A stretch of DNA of 64,000 nucleotides, taken from Sequoia sempervirens. Its lineage: Eukaryota; Streptophyta; Pinopsida; Cupressales; Cupressaceae. The position numbers were made by a program, and so were the translations under genes. The stretch is from positions 214,567,565 to 214,631,564 of the forward strand of contig VDFB02358134.1 of the NCBI GenBank assembly GCA_007258455.2. Direction: 5' to 3'. The notes under the pieces are model-generated. The model was not told the DNA's origin, searched no databases, and saw only the letters and a list, made by a program, of their open reading frames with translations. The first letter of the stretch is position 1. Every line of letters starts with the position of its first letter. Of this stretch, positions 33,000 through 45,230 are shown in pieces.

Positions 33000-34502
33000 T
33001 GGTGTAGGAGGACCAATCCACTTTCATTCAAATTTGATGAACTTTGTTAGTGTAAGGATGTTATAGGATTTGAGGTCATTTGGTGTGTCAATAAGGACTA
33101 TAAAGGACCACTAGTGTGTAATTAGGAGTCCATTTGATTAAATGATGCAATGTTGTCAAATGGTGCATAAAAATGCAAAATATGTAAATATGGGTTTTAG
33201 GGTGTCAAGTATTAGGTTTTGATAAATAAAGTTTTTATGGACTATTTAGGGTGGTATGGATTCATTTTAGTGGTCCTTAGAAGGTTTGGGGTTCAAAAGT
33301 ACAAAATTGATAAAGTTGACAAAACTGTCAAAATGTTGTAATGCAAAAATGCAACTTTCAGGGAACGTAATGATCAAGTGGCAATATAGAAGTTAGTTGG
33401 ACATTTTGGAGGGAAGTTATTGAGTGGGAAATATTTAAATACATGTAATTCATCATTGTACATGGTTGTTGAAACATTTTGAAGGAGAATTAATCAAATA
33501 ACCCCTTATTTTTCTTTAAATTTAGAGTTTTGTATTCAAATTTCGATTTGCAGGCTCTTGTGTGTCCCCGTACAACATCAACTTGTTGAAACAAATTTGG
33601 AATTGGTTGGGTATCTATCTTATATTTGAATTGGATTAATTTTTAGGGTAGTACATTGAATATAAGTTGATACATTGACAAATTCTTATTGACAAGTTTG
33701 TAGGAGCAGATTTAGGTTTTGAAGCTTTAAATATGAGTTAAATCCCATTCCACCTACTATGTTTACTGTTGCTAAGTGGAGTGGGAATAGGATGTTAGAA
33801 ACCTAGAATGGTATGGTGTTATATTTGTTATGTATTAAGAGTTTGGGGTGAGAAGGTATGACTTTCTTGAGAAATATAGTGAATTTGGGTATGAAAATGA
33901 AGGGTTTGAGAGAGAGTTTGATGAAATAAGGTGTGTAGAGGCTAAGAGTTGGTCCTGTGATTATAGGAAGACATTTTTAAGAGTTTTGGAGGTATTTTCA
34001 AGGGTGTATGAGTTTGGGAACCATAATATTGAAAAAACCCTACCCTTTAATGGTGGAAAATGAGGATTTTCTGTAGCAGTAGTTAGATGAGGGTTTGGAG
34101 TCCTAAAAGTTGTTGAAAGAGACCTTTTGTTACCTGTCTTAAAAGTTTGGTTGGTTGTTCAAGATTTTTGGAGAATTTCAAGAGTGCTTCCTTTGAAAAA
34201 TAGACCTTCTTAGTCTACCAGGTCAACGTTGTCTCAAGGATTTGAGAGAATTGTTCAAAAAGAATCTATGGTGGTTTTGATATATGTTTTAGTTGGCCTT
34301 GATGGGTTTCTAAATGTGTCAAGGGATTTAGTGTTGGAAGAATATTTGAGAAGAAAAGTTGAGAAAACTGGGTCTGCAGACCTACTAGCCAAAGGGCAGT
34401 GTTAGTTTGGAAAAGGGATTTGTAAGGGTTTGTGAGAAAAAATATCATTTGATCTATCTTGAATTGTGTTGTTTTAGATGAAAGCCACCTATCCCTGCAT
34501 CA
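33000..34502 (+). repeat. Array LTR 3
   Basis: 1503 bp, TGGTGTAGGAGGACC to ATCCCTGCATCA, followed by GATCT (34503-34507). This is the only copy that keeps the terminal CA dinucleotide. Confidence 0.93.
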
Positions 34503-34507
34503 GATCT

Positions 34508-36395
34508 ACTATCCTAATCCAGCCTCACAAGCAATGAAGTTTAATTACAATTTTAAGGGCTTCAACCCTAAGGAAGCACCAACTCCTTGTTTTATAAGTT
34601 ATAACTTGAAGGATTCTACAACTCCATACTTTGAGCTCCAAATCAACACAAATTAAGGCAACCATCTCTATAGATTTAAAAATTCATATATGCATAAACT
34701 GGTTCTGCAAAACCTATAATGCATCAATTCAGTACATGACCTTTTTCTGTATTTGTTCACTCTGACACACACAACTGTAAACAACTTAATATGTACATTC
34801 GAGATTTTCAAAAATTGATATAGTAACACACTTCACTCACTAATTGTCATCTTTCTTCACAAAGTTCAACCGGTTCATATCTCTGAACTGCTATTATATA
34901 AAAAACTTTTCCTTCATCAAGAAACAAATTGAATCATGGTGTAACCCTAATTAAAATTTTAAAAATGTACCATTTCATTTTTCACGAGCTATTTCTAGGG
35001 TTTTACATACCATTTCATCATCTTCCTATGTAGTAGATTAAAATTTGAATTATGTTTTCTTCTTCACCTTAGAACCATCATCTTCATCCAATAGCCAAGA
35101 AAATCCTTGCTGGATATCTACCTAATAATCTATGCAAGTGATTATATTTGATCATCCACTTTCTTGGATTGATCTGACCCCTTGTTCATTTATGTAAGAA
35201 TCCTTTCCATTCACTTCACCATTGGATTGAACAAATTTACACTTGTGTTCATTTACATAAGAACTCATGGTAATATCAGTGTCTTATCGCACCTAGAGTT
35301 CATGCCCTAGTTGTGTCATTTTACATCTGCTAGTCGATTAGGGTTATATATTGAATCACAATAGTCATAGAAATCAATTGATTGAATCATTGATTTGCAA
35401 CAAGGATGAAAAATCAATGAATGAATGTCTGCCAAGTTTCCTCATTTTATTTTCCTTTCATATCTACATCATCAATCAACATTTTTTTGTTTACATAGTC
35501 GGTTTTTATGTTATCCCCATATTGTTGTAAAGTTAGAGAATGCATACTCATTTGAATGATGTGACCATTGCTTTATTGCAACATCAATAATCCTCTATCT
35601 TCCATTTTGGAAATGTGAGGAAATATATGCGATGACCATACTCCATCGCACATTGCTAAACTACAAATTGATTCCAAAGAGGTTTCTACGATACAAAGAG
35701 TCTCAGTGATAGTTGTTAGATTATACTTCATCTCATCTCAACCGTCAAATCCACCTAAAATAGTGGTGATAATAATCAATCTAGCATAGATCAATATCCA
35801 CCAATCTGTACTTACCTGTGGGTCTTAAATGGACCCCAATAACTTCTTAGTGGGTTGGTAAGCAACTGCCATGTATACACCTTCTGATATCACCAAACAT
35901 CATTGTTCCACCAACAATTAGTCCCACCATGATTGCATATCCATATCTTCAATTGACTTCACTCATCGCCAAATTGAAGGGAGTGAAAATACTGTCACTC
36001 CAAACTACTTCAGTCACTTTGATTAGTTTATATCTCTCCTTATTGTTCCATCGAAGGAATTCCTTCCAAACTCCTACCAAGATACTAGTGTCTCGCTGAT
36101 GAAACTTAACTCTCTTTCTTTATCACTTATTTGAGAAACTTTCTGCAACATTTTATTTCATTTCAAATTCACCTTTGACTTCATGACAAATATTTCATTT
36201 GTATTTGCATGATTGACACTACTCATATTACACTTTTGAAATCAATGAAAACATTTCACCAAAACTTATCTCCAATAATTCACCTTTCATTTATACCATC
36301 CACGAGCTAAACAATCTTAATTATGTTAGCCTCATTGAAATGTATGCACCTAAAACATGCAACATCAAGTAGGTTATAACCAAACACTTTTATGT
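34508..36395 (-). other. Outer part of Cop-2 5' LTR and unassigned copia flank
   Basis: Joining 25208 to 34508 restores continuous sequence, so the first kilobase or so here should be the rest of the Cop-2 LTR on minus. I cannot place its outer TG end. The remaining AT-rich DNA up to 36395 shows no reading frame or repeat I recognise. Confidence 0.5.
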
Positions 36396-36757
36396 TGGAA
36401 ATAAGTGAAGGAAAATCACACCAAGGGTAAAATAGGATACAAATAAACACCGACACACTTCACCACACTTCTAAGAACAATAAACAGCCTCTACAACTAG
36501 ATCTAACATGCTAGGTCATCTAAACTTGCACTAACACTAAGAAGTAACCACATACACACATCTCCAAGTCTAGAAACATGACATAGAAAAAATAGCAACA
36601 CTCCAAAACAATCCAAAATATTTCACATCATCATAATATCCAACATCACTTCTGTAACCACTTGAAAATAAAGAAACCTTTCATTTTATGCAACCAGACA
36701 CATTGTCACTAAACTCCAACACATGAACTAAGCTTGTGGATAAACTCAAAACTCAAA
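36396..36757 (-). repeat. Possible 3' LTR end of Cop-4
   Basis: Minus reads CCTTCACTTATTTCCAACA ending at 36396, which resembles a copia LTR end. Together with 42691 to about 43154, before Cop-3 inserted, this could be the 3' LTR of Cop-4. No second copy is available to confirm. Confidence 0.3.
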
Positions 36758-36762
36758 AATTG

Positions 36763-37889
36763 TGTTGGAATATGGCTTGGAGAGATCATTTTTGGCTACT
36801 TGTACTGTAATTGATGGAAACTAAAGTTAGAGGGATGATCCGCAGTACTAGCATTACTTCTACCGACAATAAGTTTGGAGAACAGGACATCTGGTTGCGC
36901 AAGTGAAACTGCGCATGTTTTCACTCACTATACCAGATCATTACTTCATGGTGTGGACCTCCAAGAAATATTTTTTAACAATTACACTATCCTCTGATGA
37001 TTTTTGTGGTATTTTATTAAGTTGGAGTTGGAGTTAAGTGATTCGATAACATAATTCATGGCTTATTTTCCTTTATGGCTGACATGCTTTGTATGATGTT
37101 TTGTGGATCTATGTGGAATGTGTGTTTTGATATTAATTATGTTTGGGTGCCTACTAAATTCTAGCCAACTTGTGTAGGTACACTTATTTTCCACTTAGGT
37201 GATGCGACCTGACATAAAAAAAAAATTATATCCTATTGTGAGGCCAACATACTTTTGAACTTCTTGTTAGTGGGTTTGTAAAGGAGATCCGTAAATCATT
37301 TTGAATATATGTGTGATGCATGTGGATGTGTGTGTGTACATCATATGCAAGTTGTGGTGGTTAATATAATGTTGTTATAAGGAGAGAGCGAAGAAGAGCA
37401 TATTAGTTGTTAGTAATAGTTTTTGTATGTAGGGTAGAGTAGAGCAAAGCATAATTACGATCCGGTCAGGAGGTCTGAAATTTGTTTTTGAGCTTCAGTG
37501 GAACTGAATCCTAAAATTTGTTGATTCTATATTCTCCATTCAAATATTTTTGTAAAATGTATTATACATGTAAGGCAGTGAGCCTATTTTTCTTTGAGCA
37601 GTGAGCTCTAGGTAGTGCACTTGAATGCAAGTGCATTCCCCTCTTTTATTTATTTTTAATAGAGTAAACATTGTGGATTGATCTCCACCATGGTTTTTCC
37701 CCTAATAAGGTTTCCACGTAAAAATATATGGTGTTATGGTGTTCACTAATATGATTGCATGTTTTGAATGTTTTCATCTGTTATGTGTTGGAAATGGTAA
37801 ATGAATTTCTATTATTTTAGATCAATTTTGAAAGTAGTGACCATTGAACATTGATTCACCCCCCCTCTCAGTGTTCCCAGTGTTCAACA
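36763..37889 (+). repeat. Cop-3 5' LTR
   Basis: 1127 bp, TGTTGGAATATGG to AGTGTTCAACA. Related in its inner half to the LTRs of Cop-1 and Cop-2 (CCATGGTTTTTCCCC, GCAGTGAGCTCTAGG). Confidence 0.93.
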
Positions 37890-37891
37890 AT

Positions 37892-37911
37892 TGGTATCAC
37901 AACCCTGGTTC
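37892..37911 (+). promoter_or_regulatory. Cop-3 primer-binding site
   Basis: TGGTATCACAACCCTGGTTC, a diverged initiator tRNA-Met complement, two bases after the LTR end. Confidence 0.8.
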
Positions 37912-37953
37912 CTCTTTAGACATTTAACAACTTGAGGTAATTCTTGAATCTCA

Positions 37954-39060
37954 ATGGACGCTGGTGGTATTCAAAAACAACTTATGGTGGAACTTGATGA
38001 TATTGATCAATCTAAAGCAGAGGTCATGGAGCTGAAAGGAAATCTTGTAGATGTTGAAAAAATCATTCAATCACTAAAGGATAAGATAAATGGGTCAAGG
38101 GAAAGAGGAAAGAGTTGTGTGATCAGTTGAAGCAAAAAGAAAGAAAAGTTCTAGATGATGTCCATCTAAATCAAACCCTAAAAGAAATAATAGAAGAATG
38201 TGAAAATCTAGCCAAGGAAAATACAACCCTGAAAGTTGAGATGGAATTTGTGACAATGAAGTTTATCAAAGAGATCAAACAAAGAAAGAAGAATTAGGAG
38301 AATCTTTCCGATTCTCTGAAAGAAATTTTTGAAGAATGTAACAAAATTAATTGTAGAACCATTTAGTTGGAGGTTTAATTGCAACAGGCCAGAAACTATG
38401 AACCTGATATTGAAAGACATATAGTTACTCTTGGAAATGAGCTTGCTACTACAAATGAATTGAAGGAGAAATTCAGTGTAAGTTCAACTAAGCTTGATGA
38501 GATAACCAAAATTCAGAAGAATATGAATGACAAGAGAGGTATTGGGTATAAGAAGGGTGAAAGCTCTAGATCTGAACAAAAGAACTCAAAAAAGAAGAAA
38601 AAGGGAGAAGACATCCAGTAAGGCAACTCAATGCTCAAAGATTTAATGGATATTTCTTTGCTTGTAATAAATTTGGTCATATGGCTTCTCAATGTAGATA
38701 GGATAAATCCTTGTACTCCATCATTCTCTCGTCAATGCTTTAAATGCAAGAAGTTTGGTCATAAGGCATTATAATGCAGAAGAATGCATGTCAATACAAG
38801 TAACATTAAATGCTATACCTGTGGAAGATTTGGACATGTCACTAATCAATGCAGGTTAGGATGAAATCAGTGGAATGGTTGGCAAAGACAGAAAGGTCCG
38901 ATATGTTTCAATTGTAACAATCTTGGACACCTTGCAAAATTCTATAGGAATAGGAACTTAAATAAAAGAGGTTCGGTTTATCAAGAAAAAATTCACAGAA
39001 AGAAAATAAAGGAAAAGAAAAGGAAAATGTGGAAGAGATAAGAGATTAGATGAAGAGAAC
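37954..39060 (+). pseudogene. Cop-3 gag-like protein: coiled coil and four zinc knuckles
   Basis: ATG 37954 (MDAGGIQKQLMVELDDIDQS) leads into a Lys/Glu/Leu-rich region with heptad-like spacing to about 38480. Four CCHC-type knuckles follow at 38650-38960: FFACNKFGHMASQC (first Cys now Phe), CFKCKKFGHKAL then a stop, CYTCGRFGHVTNQC, and CFNCNNLGHLAKFY (last Cys lost). Only the third is intact. A conventional copia gag core is not evident. Stops and frameshifts are common. Knuckles bind packaged RNA in known gag proteins. Confidence 0.75.
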
Positions 39061-39559
39061 ATGGGTGAAGAAAAGTGAATCTGATGAAGGAAACAAGGTT
39101 GTACCGAAAGTTCCCTTCGGTAGCTCTTTCGGAAACTAATATCAGGCTAGTGGCCTAGGGGGAGTTTTTTCATAAAGATCTCCTATCCCCCTATTTATAA
39201 TTGGCTTCAAATTGTTGGATGTCGTCAGTAATCATGTTAATTCATGAATGAAAATATTAGCAATCATATATTGAATTGGGTGGAATGGTATAGGTTCAAA
39301 GTCAAATTTTTTGCTTGTTGCCTGAGTTTGCTGAGTGACTAGAATTGCTAGGGAAACACATTTAATGTAGCAAAAAGTAAGTTATAAAAGGGGCACTTGG
39401 AATCTTAATTCGTCACTGTGCATTGAAGAAGAACAATTCGAGAGCATTTTCTGCAAAATTTCAAAGGTGCGAAAGGTGATCCTTGCAGAGAATTTCTAGG
39501 TATTTCTGTTGATCATTAATTTTGTATCTACTTTTCTCATTGATAGAACTCTGTTTGAA

Positions 39560-40555
39560 GCAAATCAAAGGAACCTTAACTCTGGATGCGTATAGCATTC
39601 AAAATATTAGGGATGAAAGGAATATTTTGTCGCTCACCAATTTTAGGAGGTTGAAGGATCTAAGCATAAAAGTTTGGATATATGGAACATATATCCTCAT
39701 TTTATCAATGCAGAAATAATCTGGTTTATTTTGAGAAAATTGGACAGTGATATCCTCACTCTTGAAAAACCTTATCAAATTACTAAGGATGTGATTAGAA
39801 ATTTAACAAGCTTATGCAATATTGGTGATTACTGAAGAAAAATTTGATTCAAAATATTGAGGTAGAAGCCCTAACCGAAATAAGGGAGATCGATGGTTCT
39901 GTTAATTGCGACAATTAATGATCCTTTAACAAGGTATGTGGCACATGGAATCTCATACAAGATATTCTTCAAAAATCATGAAGGATCAACCTCGACAGGC
40001 ACTCTATATATCACTCATAAAATGATAATTGAAAATGAAGATTTCGATCTATGCAGTTTGGTAAAGGAGGAACTGATGGAAAATGTTCAATTAACGAAGG
40101 ATATTGACTACCTTTTCAGGTTTGGCACTTTGGTAATTTGCATTATGATGTATTTTCTAAACTTCTTGGCTACGAAAGATAATGTAGTATGGAGAGAAAA
40201 TATGTCAGTTTGTAAGAAAATCTTCAATCATTATAATTCTTTTGAGAAATGTGAACAAGTGTATGAAAGATTTTTTAGAAAGATGTTAGAAAGATTTGGG
40301 GAAGGTGTTATCCCTATCCCAGTAAAGATAATAGAAGGTGGGTCATCCTCTAGTAGGGCTAAGAAAATGTTGAAGAGAGGAAGTGATATGGGTGATGTCA
40401 CTGCACTAGTACCCAAGTCTACAAAGGTTGAAGAAAAGGGAAAAGGTCAGTTAGTTGTGGATGTAGAAGATGAAGTTTCTAAAGATCATGCTTTAGAAAT
40501 TCAACCAAATCTAGTGGAACCAGTTGTGGAAATTGTAGAAGACAATGATGAATAA
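39560..40555 (+). pseudogene. Cop-3 second protein, unrelated to pol
   Basis: An open frame of 220 codons runs from ATG 39893. Homologous-looking codons precede it in other frames from about 39650 (NAEIIWFILRKLDSDILTLE, then ITKDVIRNLTSLCNIGD), so the ancestral protein began earlier and has been frameshifted. Recognisable pieces: TINDPLTRYVAHGISYKIF, EDFDLCSLVKEELMENVQL, a hydrophobic stretch FGTLVICIMMYFLNFLA, and an acidic C-terminus. This resembles the uncharacterised 'putative plant transposon protein' type of domain, by memory of pattern only. No DDE, YVDD or DSG motif is present. Its place is where pol should be. Confidence 0.6.
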
Positions 40556-41558
40556 TGTGCTCTATTGAAGTGAAAGGTTGTGCAAATCATTCAAGATGAG
40601 GGTGGTATGTAGAAGATATCAAATATATGGTTGAATGGACCATCCTATGAGTAGGATGTCATTGAGGAAACTCTAGGAAGATATTTTGTTGATAATAATA
40701 TTGAGTTGGAAAGTCTGCAGGAGGTTCTCCCAAAAGAACTAATTGACTGTGTCAAAGAAGCTATGGAATTTGTACCTCTGGATAGAAAAGAGGAGGAGAT
40801 AATTTCTCATTTAAAAATGAAGTTTAGGCTATCTCTTTCCAAGTTGAATAAGAAAATGAACGTGTTGAGATAGTGCATTGATTCAGGAAATAAGGTACTC
40901 AATTACCATCTAAAGTGGCCTCATGTGGTAGGCAAGTACAAAGACAAGTTAAAGGAAATTGAGGATGAGATTGTCAAAATGGGTCAAGATTATTGTATGT
41001 CTTTGGATATGGATGGAGATGTGAAAAAGAACACTCATGCTCTATAGGATGAGCATACAAAGGTCCACTGTGCTAGAAACAATCTTATTGACACCTTCTG
41101 GAAAGTAAAAGGCCTAATTGAAGGGAGACTAGAGTAGATGGTTGAGGTGCTCAAGTTAGGAGAAAAGCTAGAAGCTACAATCATCATTCCTGAGTCGCTT
41201 GTTCAGATCATCAACAAAACCTTAGAAAATAATAGCTGGATCATTACCATTGGAATTGTGGTAGATTCATGGAAGAAATTCCTTCTAGAAATGAAAGCTA
41301 GGTATAAAATAATTTTCTGAACTCTTGCTATAGTTGTCAAATTTTGATCAAATGTTTGCATCATTAGTTGGGGATAGAATGGAGTAAAAGTAAGTGCAAT
41401 GTAGAGCGGATATAATAGAGATTTTTCATTGATGTCAAAGGGGGAGAGAATGAGTGAAAAATCTCTTGAATATCCATAAGGGGAGTAGTAATTTTATTTT
41501 TGGTTTTGACACTTAGTCAATTTTTCACTAAGTGTTGCCATCAATACCAAAGGGGGAG
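40556..41558 (+). pseudogene. Cop-3 3' coding remnants
   Basis: Decayed helical, charged coding sequence continues (ELPKELIDCVKEAMEF-like codons at 40725-40780, then KLGEKLEATIIIPESLVQII at 41153-41210) and ends near 41320 with MKARYKIIF. It is probably the C-terminal half of the second protein. A purine-rich GGGGGAGAGAATG tract follows at about 41440. Confidence 0.5.
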
Positions 41559-41569
41559 ATTGTTGGCAT
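41559..41569 (+). promoter_or_regulatory. Cop-3 polypurine tract
   Basis: AAAGGGGGAGA immediately before the 3' LTR start TGTTGGCATATG. Confidence 0.9.
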
Positions 41570-41570
41570 A

Positions 41571-42685
41571 TGTCTTGGGAGAGATCATTTTTGGCTACTT
41601 GTGTTGTCATTGATGGAAACTAGAGTCAGAAATATGATCCATAGTACTGAAATTACTTCTACTGGTAGTAAGTTTGGAGAATAGGACATTCAATTACGCA
41701 AGTGAAACTGCACATGTTATCGCTCACTATACCGGATCATTATTGCATGGTGAAGACCTCCAGGAAATATTTATTAACAATTACACTATCCTCTAATGAG
41801 TTTTTTGGTATTGTATTAAGTCAAAGTTGGAGTTAAGAGATTCAGTAGCATCATTCATGGCTTGTTTTCCATTGAGCCAACATTCTTTGTATGATGTTTT
41901 GTGGATCTATGTGGAATGTGTGTTTTGATATTACTTATGTTTGGGTCCCTACTAAAGTCTAGCTAACTTGTGTAGGTATGCTTATCTTCCACTTAGGTGA
42001 TGCGAGCTTACATAAAAGAGAAATATTATATTCTATTATGAGCCCAACATACTTTTGAACTTCTTGTTAGCTAGTATATCAAGGAGATCCATAAATCATT
42101 TTGAATATATGTGTGATGCATGTGGATATGTATGTGTATGCATCATATGCAATTTTTGGTGGTTGATATAATGTTGTTATAAGGAGAGAGAGAGAAGAAG
42201 AGAAGATCAGCTGCTAGTAACAATTTTTGTATGTAGGGTAGAGTAGAGCATAGTAGAATTGTGATCCGGTCAGGAGGCCTAGAATTTTTTTTTGAGCTTC
42301 AGTGGAACTGAATCCTAGCATTTTTTGATGTTTGTATTCTCAGTTGAAATCTTGTTGTAAAATTTATTATATCTATAAGGAAATGAGCCTCTTTTTCTTT
42401 GAGTAGTGAGCTCTAGGTAGTGCACCTAAATGCAAGTGCATTTCCCTCTTTTATTTACTTTTAACAGAGTAGACATCATGGATTGATCTCCACCATGGTT
42501 TTTCCCCTAATAGGGTTTTCACATAAAAATATATGGTGTTCACTAATATGATTGCATGTTTTGAATATTTTCATCTGTTATGTGCTGGAAATGGTAAATG
42601 AAGTTCTATTATTTTAGATCCATTTTGAAAGTAGTGATCATTGAACACTGATTCACCCCCCTCTTAGTGTTCCTAGTGTCCAACA
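41571..42685 (+). repeat. Cop-3 3' LTR
   Basis: 1115 bp, TGTTGGCATATG to AGTGTCCAACA, followed by AATTG. Confidence 0.93.
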
Positions 42686-42690
42686 AATTG

Positions 42691-43858
42691 AAGGGAAGGT
42701 AGGTATAAAAAATGTTGGTATGTTCCCAAATCCGAAAGGCAAGAACAACAACGTAGAGAAATGTAGAGAAATTCCATTTCTCCTAGACAACCTTCATAGG
42801 CAAAGACACAATCAAACACAACTTCTATTTTTGCATGATCTAGAACTTGAAACTATAGATATAACACTTATGAACAACTTTGATCATCACATTCAAACCA
42901 CACAAGCATATATTCAACCATGAAGAAATACAGAGCACAACACTGAACACGCCTTTGTCACCATGCACACTCTTTTATCCAAATTTTCTCAAAAGCACTT
43001 AGAAACCAAGTGAACTAGTTGCATCAACAATGCCACAAACATTTCCTCAACATATGTACAACACCTAAAACACTTTCTCAATACCACAAACACTTGTCAG
43101 CATAGCCACATTATAGATGAAAACATAGTGCAACACTCTCCAACAGCTCCAACAATCTCCACATACTTGAGATTGACATCAATGTGACATCCAACTATAA
43201 TATGTCCACACTATCACCAACACTGACAACACTAATGACAACACCATTAGTTTCCAACAATCTCCATAATGTTAACATAAATGACAACACCAACAACATA
43301 CTTGCAATAATCTCCCGCTTTTTCATTGATAGCAACACTAGCTCTGAAAAACCATCAGGGAAAAAAGCATCTCTACATCAAGTAGCACTCCCCCTTACCG
43401 GGTAATCTCTTACACCTCATTCTCTCCATTTGCCTCTATTTTATAGGCTTCATTCTTTCTCCATATTTTGTAGAAATCACTCTCCCCTTTTTTGACATAC
43501 TTCATTCTCTCTCCATGTTTTTCAAGCATCAATCTCCCCCTTTTACATCAATGGTAAAGGGAAAAAAAATCTCCCTTTGACATCGCCTGCACACTTCCAC
43601 TTTAGGAAATTCCAGCAAGGTACTTTATCTCTTCTTCATTCTCTATACTATTCTATTTTTTACTTTTCTACACTCTCCCCCTTAGGGGCACAAGCCATGC
43701 TTCACTTGACTACACCAATCAAAAAATCACTACCTACTCCCCTTGAGAGGTAGCCCTCATCAGTCTAGGATAAAAGAATGTATTTTGAATTGATCCCCTA
43801 GAAATATGCACCACTTATGCATCTAGTTGAAATAAGGAGGGTCAATAATGCCTAACTT
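42691..43858 (-). other. Cop-4 3' untranslated region and possible LTR start
   Basis: Minus strand shows repeated purine tracts (AAGGGGGAGA-like at about 43690, 43540 and 43390), typical of the 3' part of copia elements. GTGGAGATTGTTGGAGC near 43154 could be a decayed polypurine tract and LTR start. No gene. Confidence 0.5.
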
Positions 43859-45230
43859 CTATCGAAGATACTCAAATGTATCTTTAGGAAGAGCCTTTAT
43901 AAAAATATTTTCCACTTGATCCTTTGTAGGCACATACTCCAACTTTACCTCACTCTCTACAACTTTCTCTCTTAGAAAGTGATATCGGATAGAGATATGC
44001 TTTGTCCTTGAATGTATTACTAAGTTTTTTGAAATATTGATAGTACTTGTACTATCAAACAAGATATAAATAGGTTCATCATATGAAACTATGATATCCT
44101 TCAATGTCTGCTTCATCCATAACACCTGAGTACAACATGTACACTTTTTGGGAGATCCTGATTTTTGTTGAAATCACATATTTTTAGAAAATATAATGAT
44201 TTAAGCATTGAAATTTCCATTTAAATGATTCCAATTGAAGATGGTTTTATGAAACCACCTTAGACCAAGCCCCCTTGGATAGCACCCCGCTAGTTTTAAA
44301 CCATACCTATAACGGAGTCTCCTTTACACCTATCAAAATGCTGATAAAAACCACTTTTGATTTAACTTTTCGGTGATCAAATGAATTCATTTAATTTTTT
44401 TTTTGTAACTATGTAGTCCTTATTATAATCTTCCAAAAAAGTATAATTTTAATTAAATTAAATTTGATTGTTATATTTATTTTTTTATTTCTTGTGAAAG
44501 TAGGGTTTTCACCGAAAATCAAGCTCTTTGTACTGTACATGTGGAAAAATAGAAGATTATCAATTTTTTTTTTGAAAAGTATGAGTGCACTAGATATTGA
44601 AGTCCTTGATCCAACAAAATAAAACTGAATTTCGATACATACAAAAAAAGTTACACATTATACGGTCGTGCTATGTCTGAATTGTAATTGGTTTGACTTT
44701 GATACTTGATTAAAGAAAAAATATTCAATAAAAAACTATCCAACCAAGTGAAAGCACTAGATATCAGAGTTACAAATCTAAATTTGAAAGAATTATAATT
44801 TTATCCTTCATGGAAAAAAAATTATGCATTATACGGTGAGTGTCACTTTTTAAAAATGTTGTTTTCTAAAAAAACAATTTTTTTTAGGGAGAGGAAAAAG
44901 AAGTGCGATATGATTCCAAAATTTTTGAAAAAAATATATTTAGAATCTATAGAAAAACTGATATGAAACTTTAGTTTGTATCATCTTCAAATTCCTCATG
45001 GTTTAGCCACTATAGGTGCCCGAAAGTGAAGATTTAGTTAAAAAATATTTCAGTGTCCAGTTTGGCCAAAAATTGTAAACCACTATTGTGGGATCACCCG
45101 ATTCTACTGCAATATATTATACCTACTGAAATATATTCTACCTCTATAGTAGATAATGTCACTAAATCCTACTTCTTGTTCAATTAGGAAACCAATCTAT
45201 TTCCAAGAAATAAATCCCTTCCACTTGAAT
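43859..45230 (-). pseudogene. Cop-4 RNase H (copia), split by an insertion
   Basis: Minus strand from 45230: GNRLVS, then NKK, stop, DLVTLSTIEVEYISVG (to about 45118), a 967-bp insertion, then QVLWMKQTLKDI and SRTKHISIRYHFLREKV (44125-43859). This is the C-terminal RNase H of a copia polyprotein, which removes RNA during cDNA synthesis. One stop stands for Gln (TAA). The protein ends LPKDTFEYLR at 43859. Its upstream RT segment lies at 63709-64000, beyond Tat-B. Confidence 0.8.
44141..45107. mobile_element. Candidate non-autonomous DNA transposon, 967 bp
   Basis: It interrupts the copia RNase H frame. Flanks TACAACATGT (44131-44140) and TGCAATATAT (45108-45117) match at seven of ten positions, all three differences being transitions, as expected of an old 9-10 bp target duplication. 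The termini are weakly inverted: left TTTGGGAGATCC, right (reverse complement) ATCGGGTGATCC. The interior is AT-rich without ORFs and has two diverged copies of GCACTAGATAT...ATTATACGGT about 180 bp apart. Mutator-like is the best guess from duplication length. Confidence 0.45.

Larger units (their letters stand above)
25209..34502 (+). mobile_element. Three-LTR, two-internal tandem gypsy array, TSD GATCT
   Basis: Order: LTR 25209-26689, internal, LTR 29086-30587, internal, LTR 33000-34502. The pattern LTR-I-LTR-I-LTR is flanked by GATCT on both outer sides (25204-25208 and 34503-34507), so it occupies one insertion site. Both internals are about 2.4 kb, with initiator tRNA-Met binding sites and one gag-protease frame. 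Neither contains RT, RNase H or integrase. By eye the LTRs agree at roughly nine positions in ten over the first 150 bases. The array may have arisen by unequal recombination between LTRs of sister copies, or by a tandem integration. Confidence 0.93.
36763..42685 (+). mobile_element. Cop-3: complete non-autonomous copia element, TSD AATTG
   Basis: LTRs at 36763-37889 and 41571-42685 have the same ends (TGTTGG...CAACA) and are flanked by AATTG on both sides (36758-36762 and 42686-42690). A primer-binding site follows the 5' LTR and a polypurine tract precedes the 3' LTR. The 3.7-kb interior encodes a coiled coil, zinc knuckles and a second frame with no RT, integrase or protease motif. Over the first 150 bases the LTRs differ at very roughly one position in five or six, so the insertion is old. 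Confidence 0.93.
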
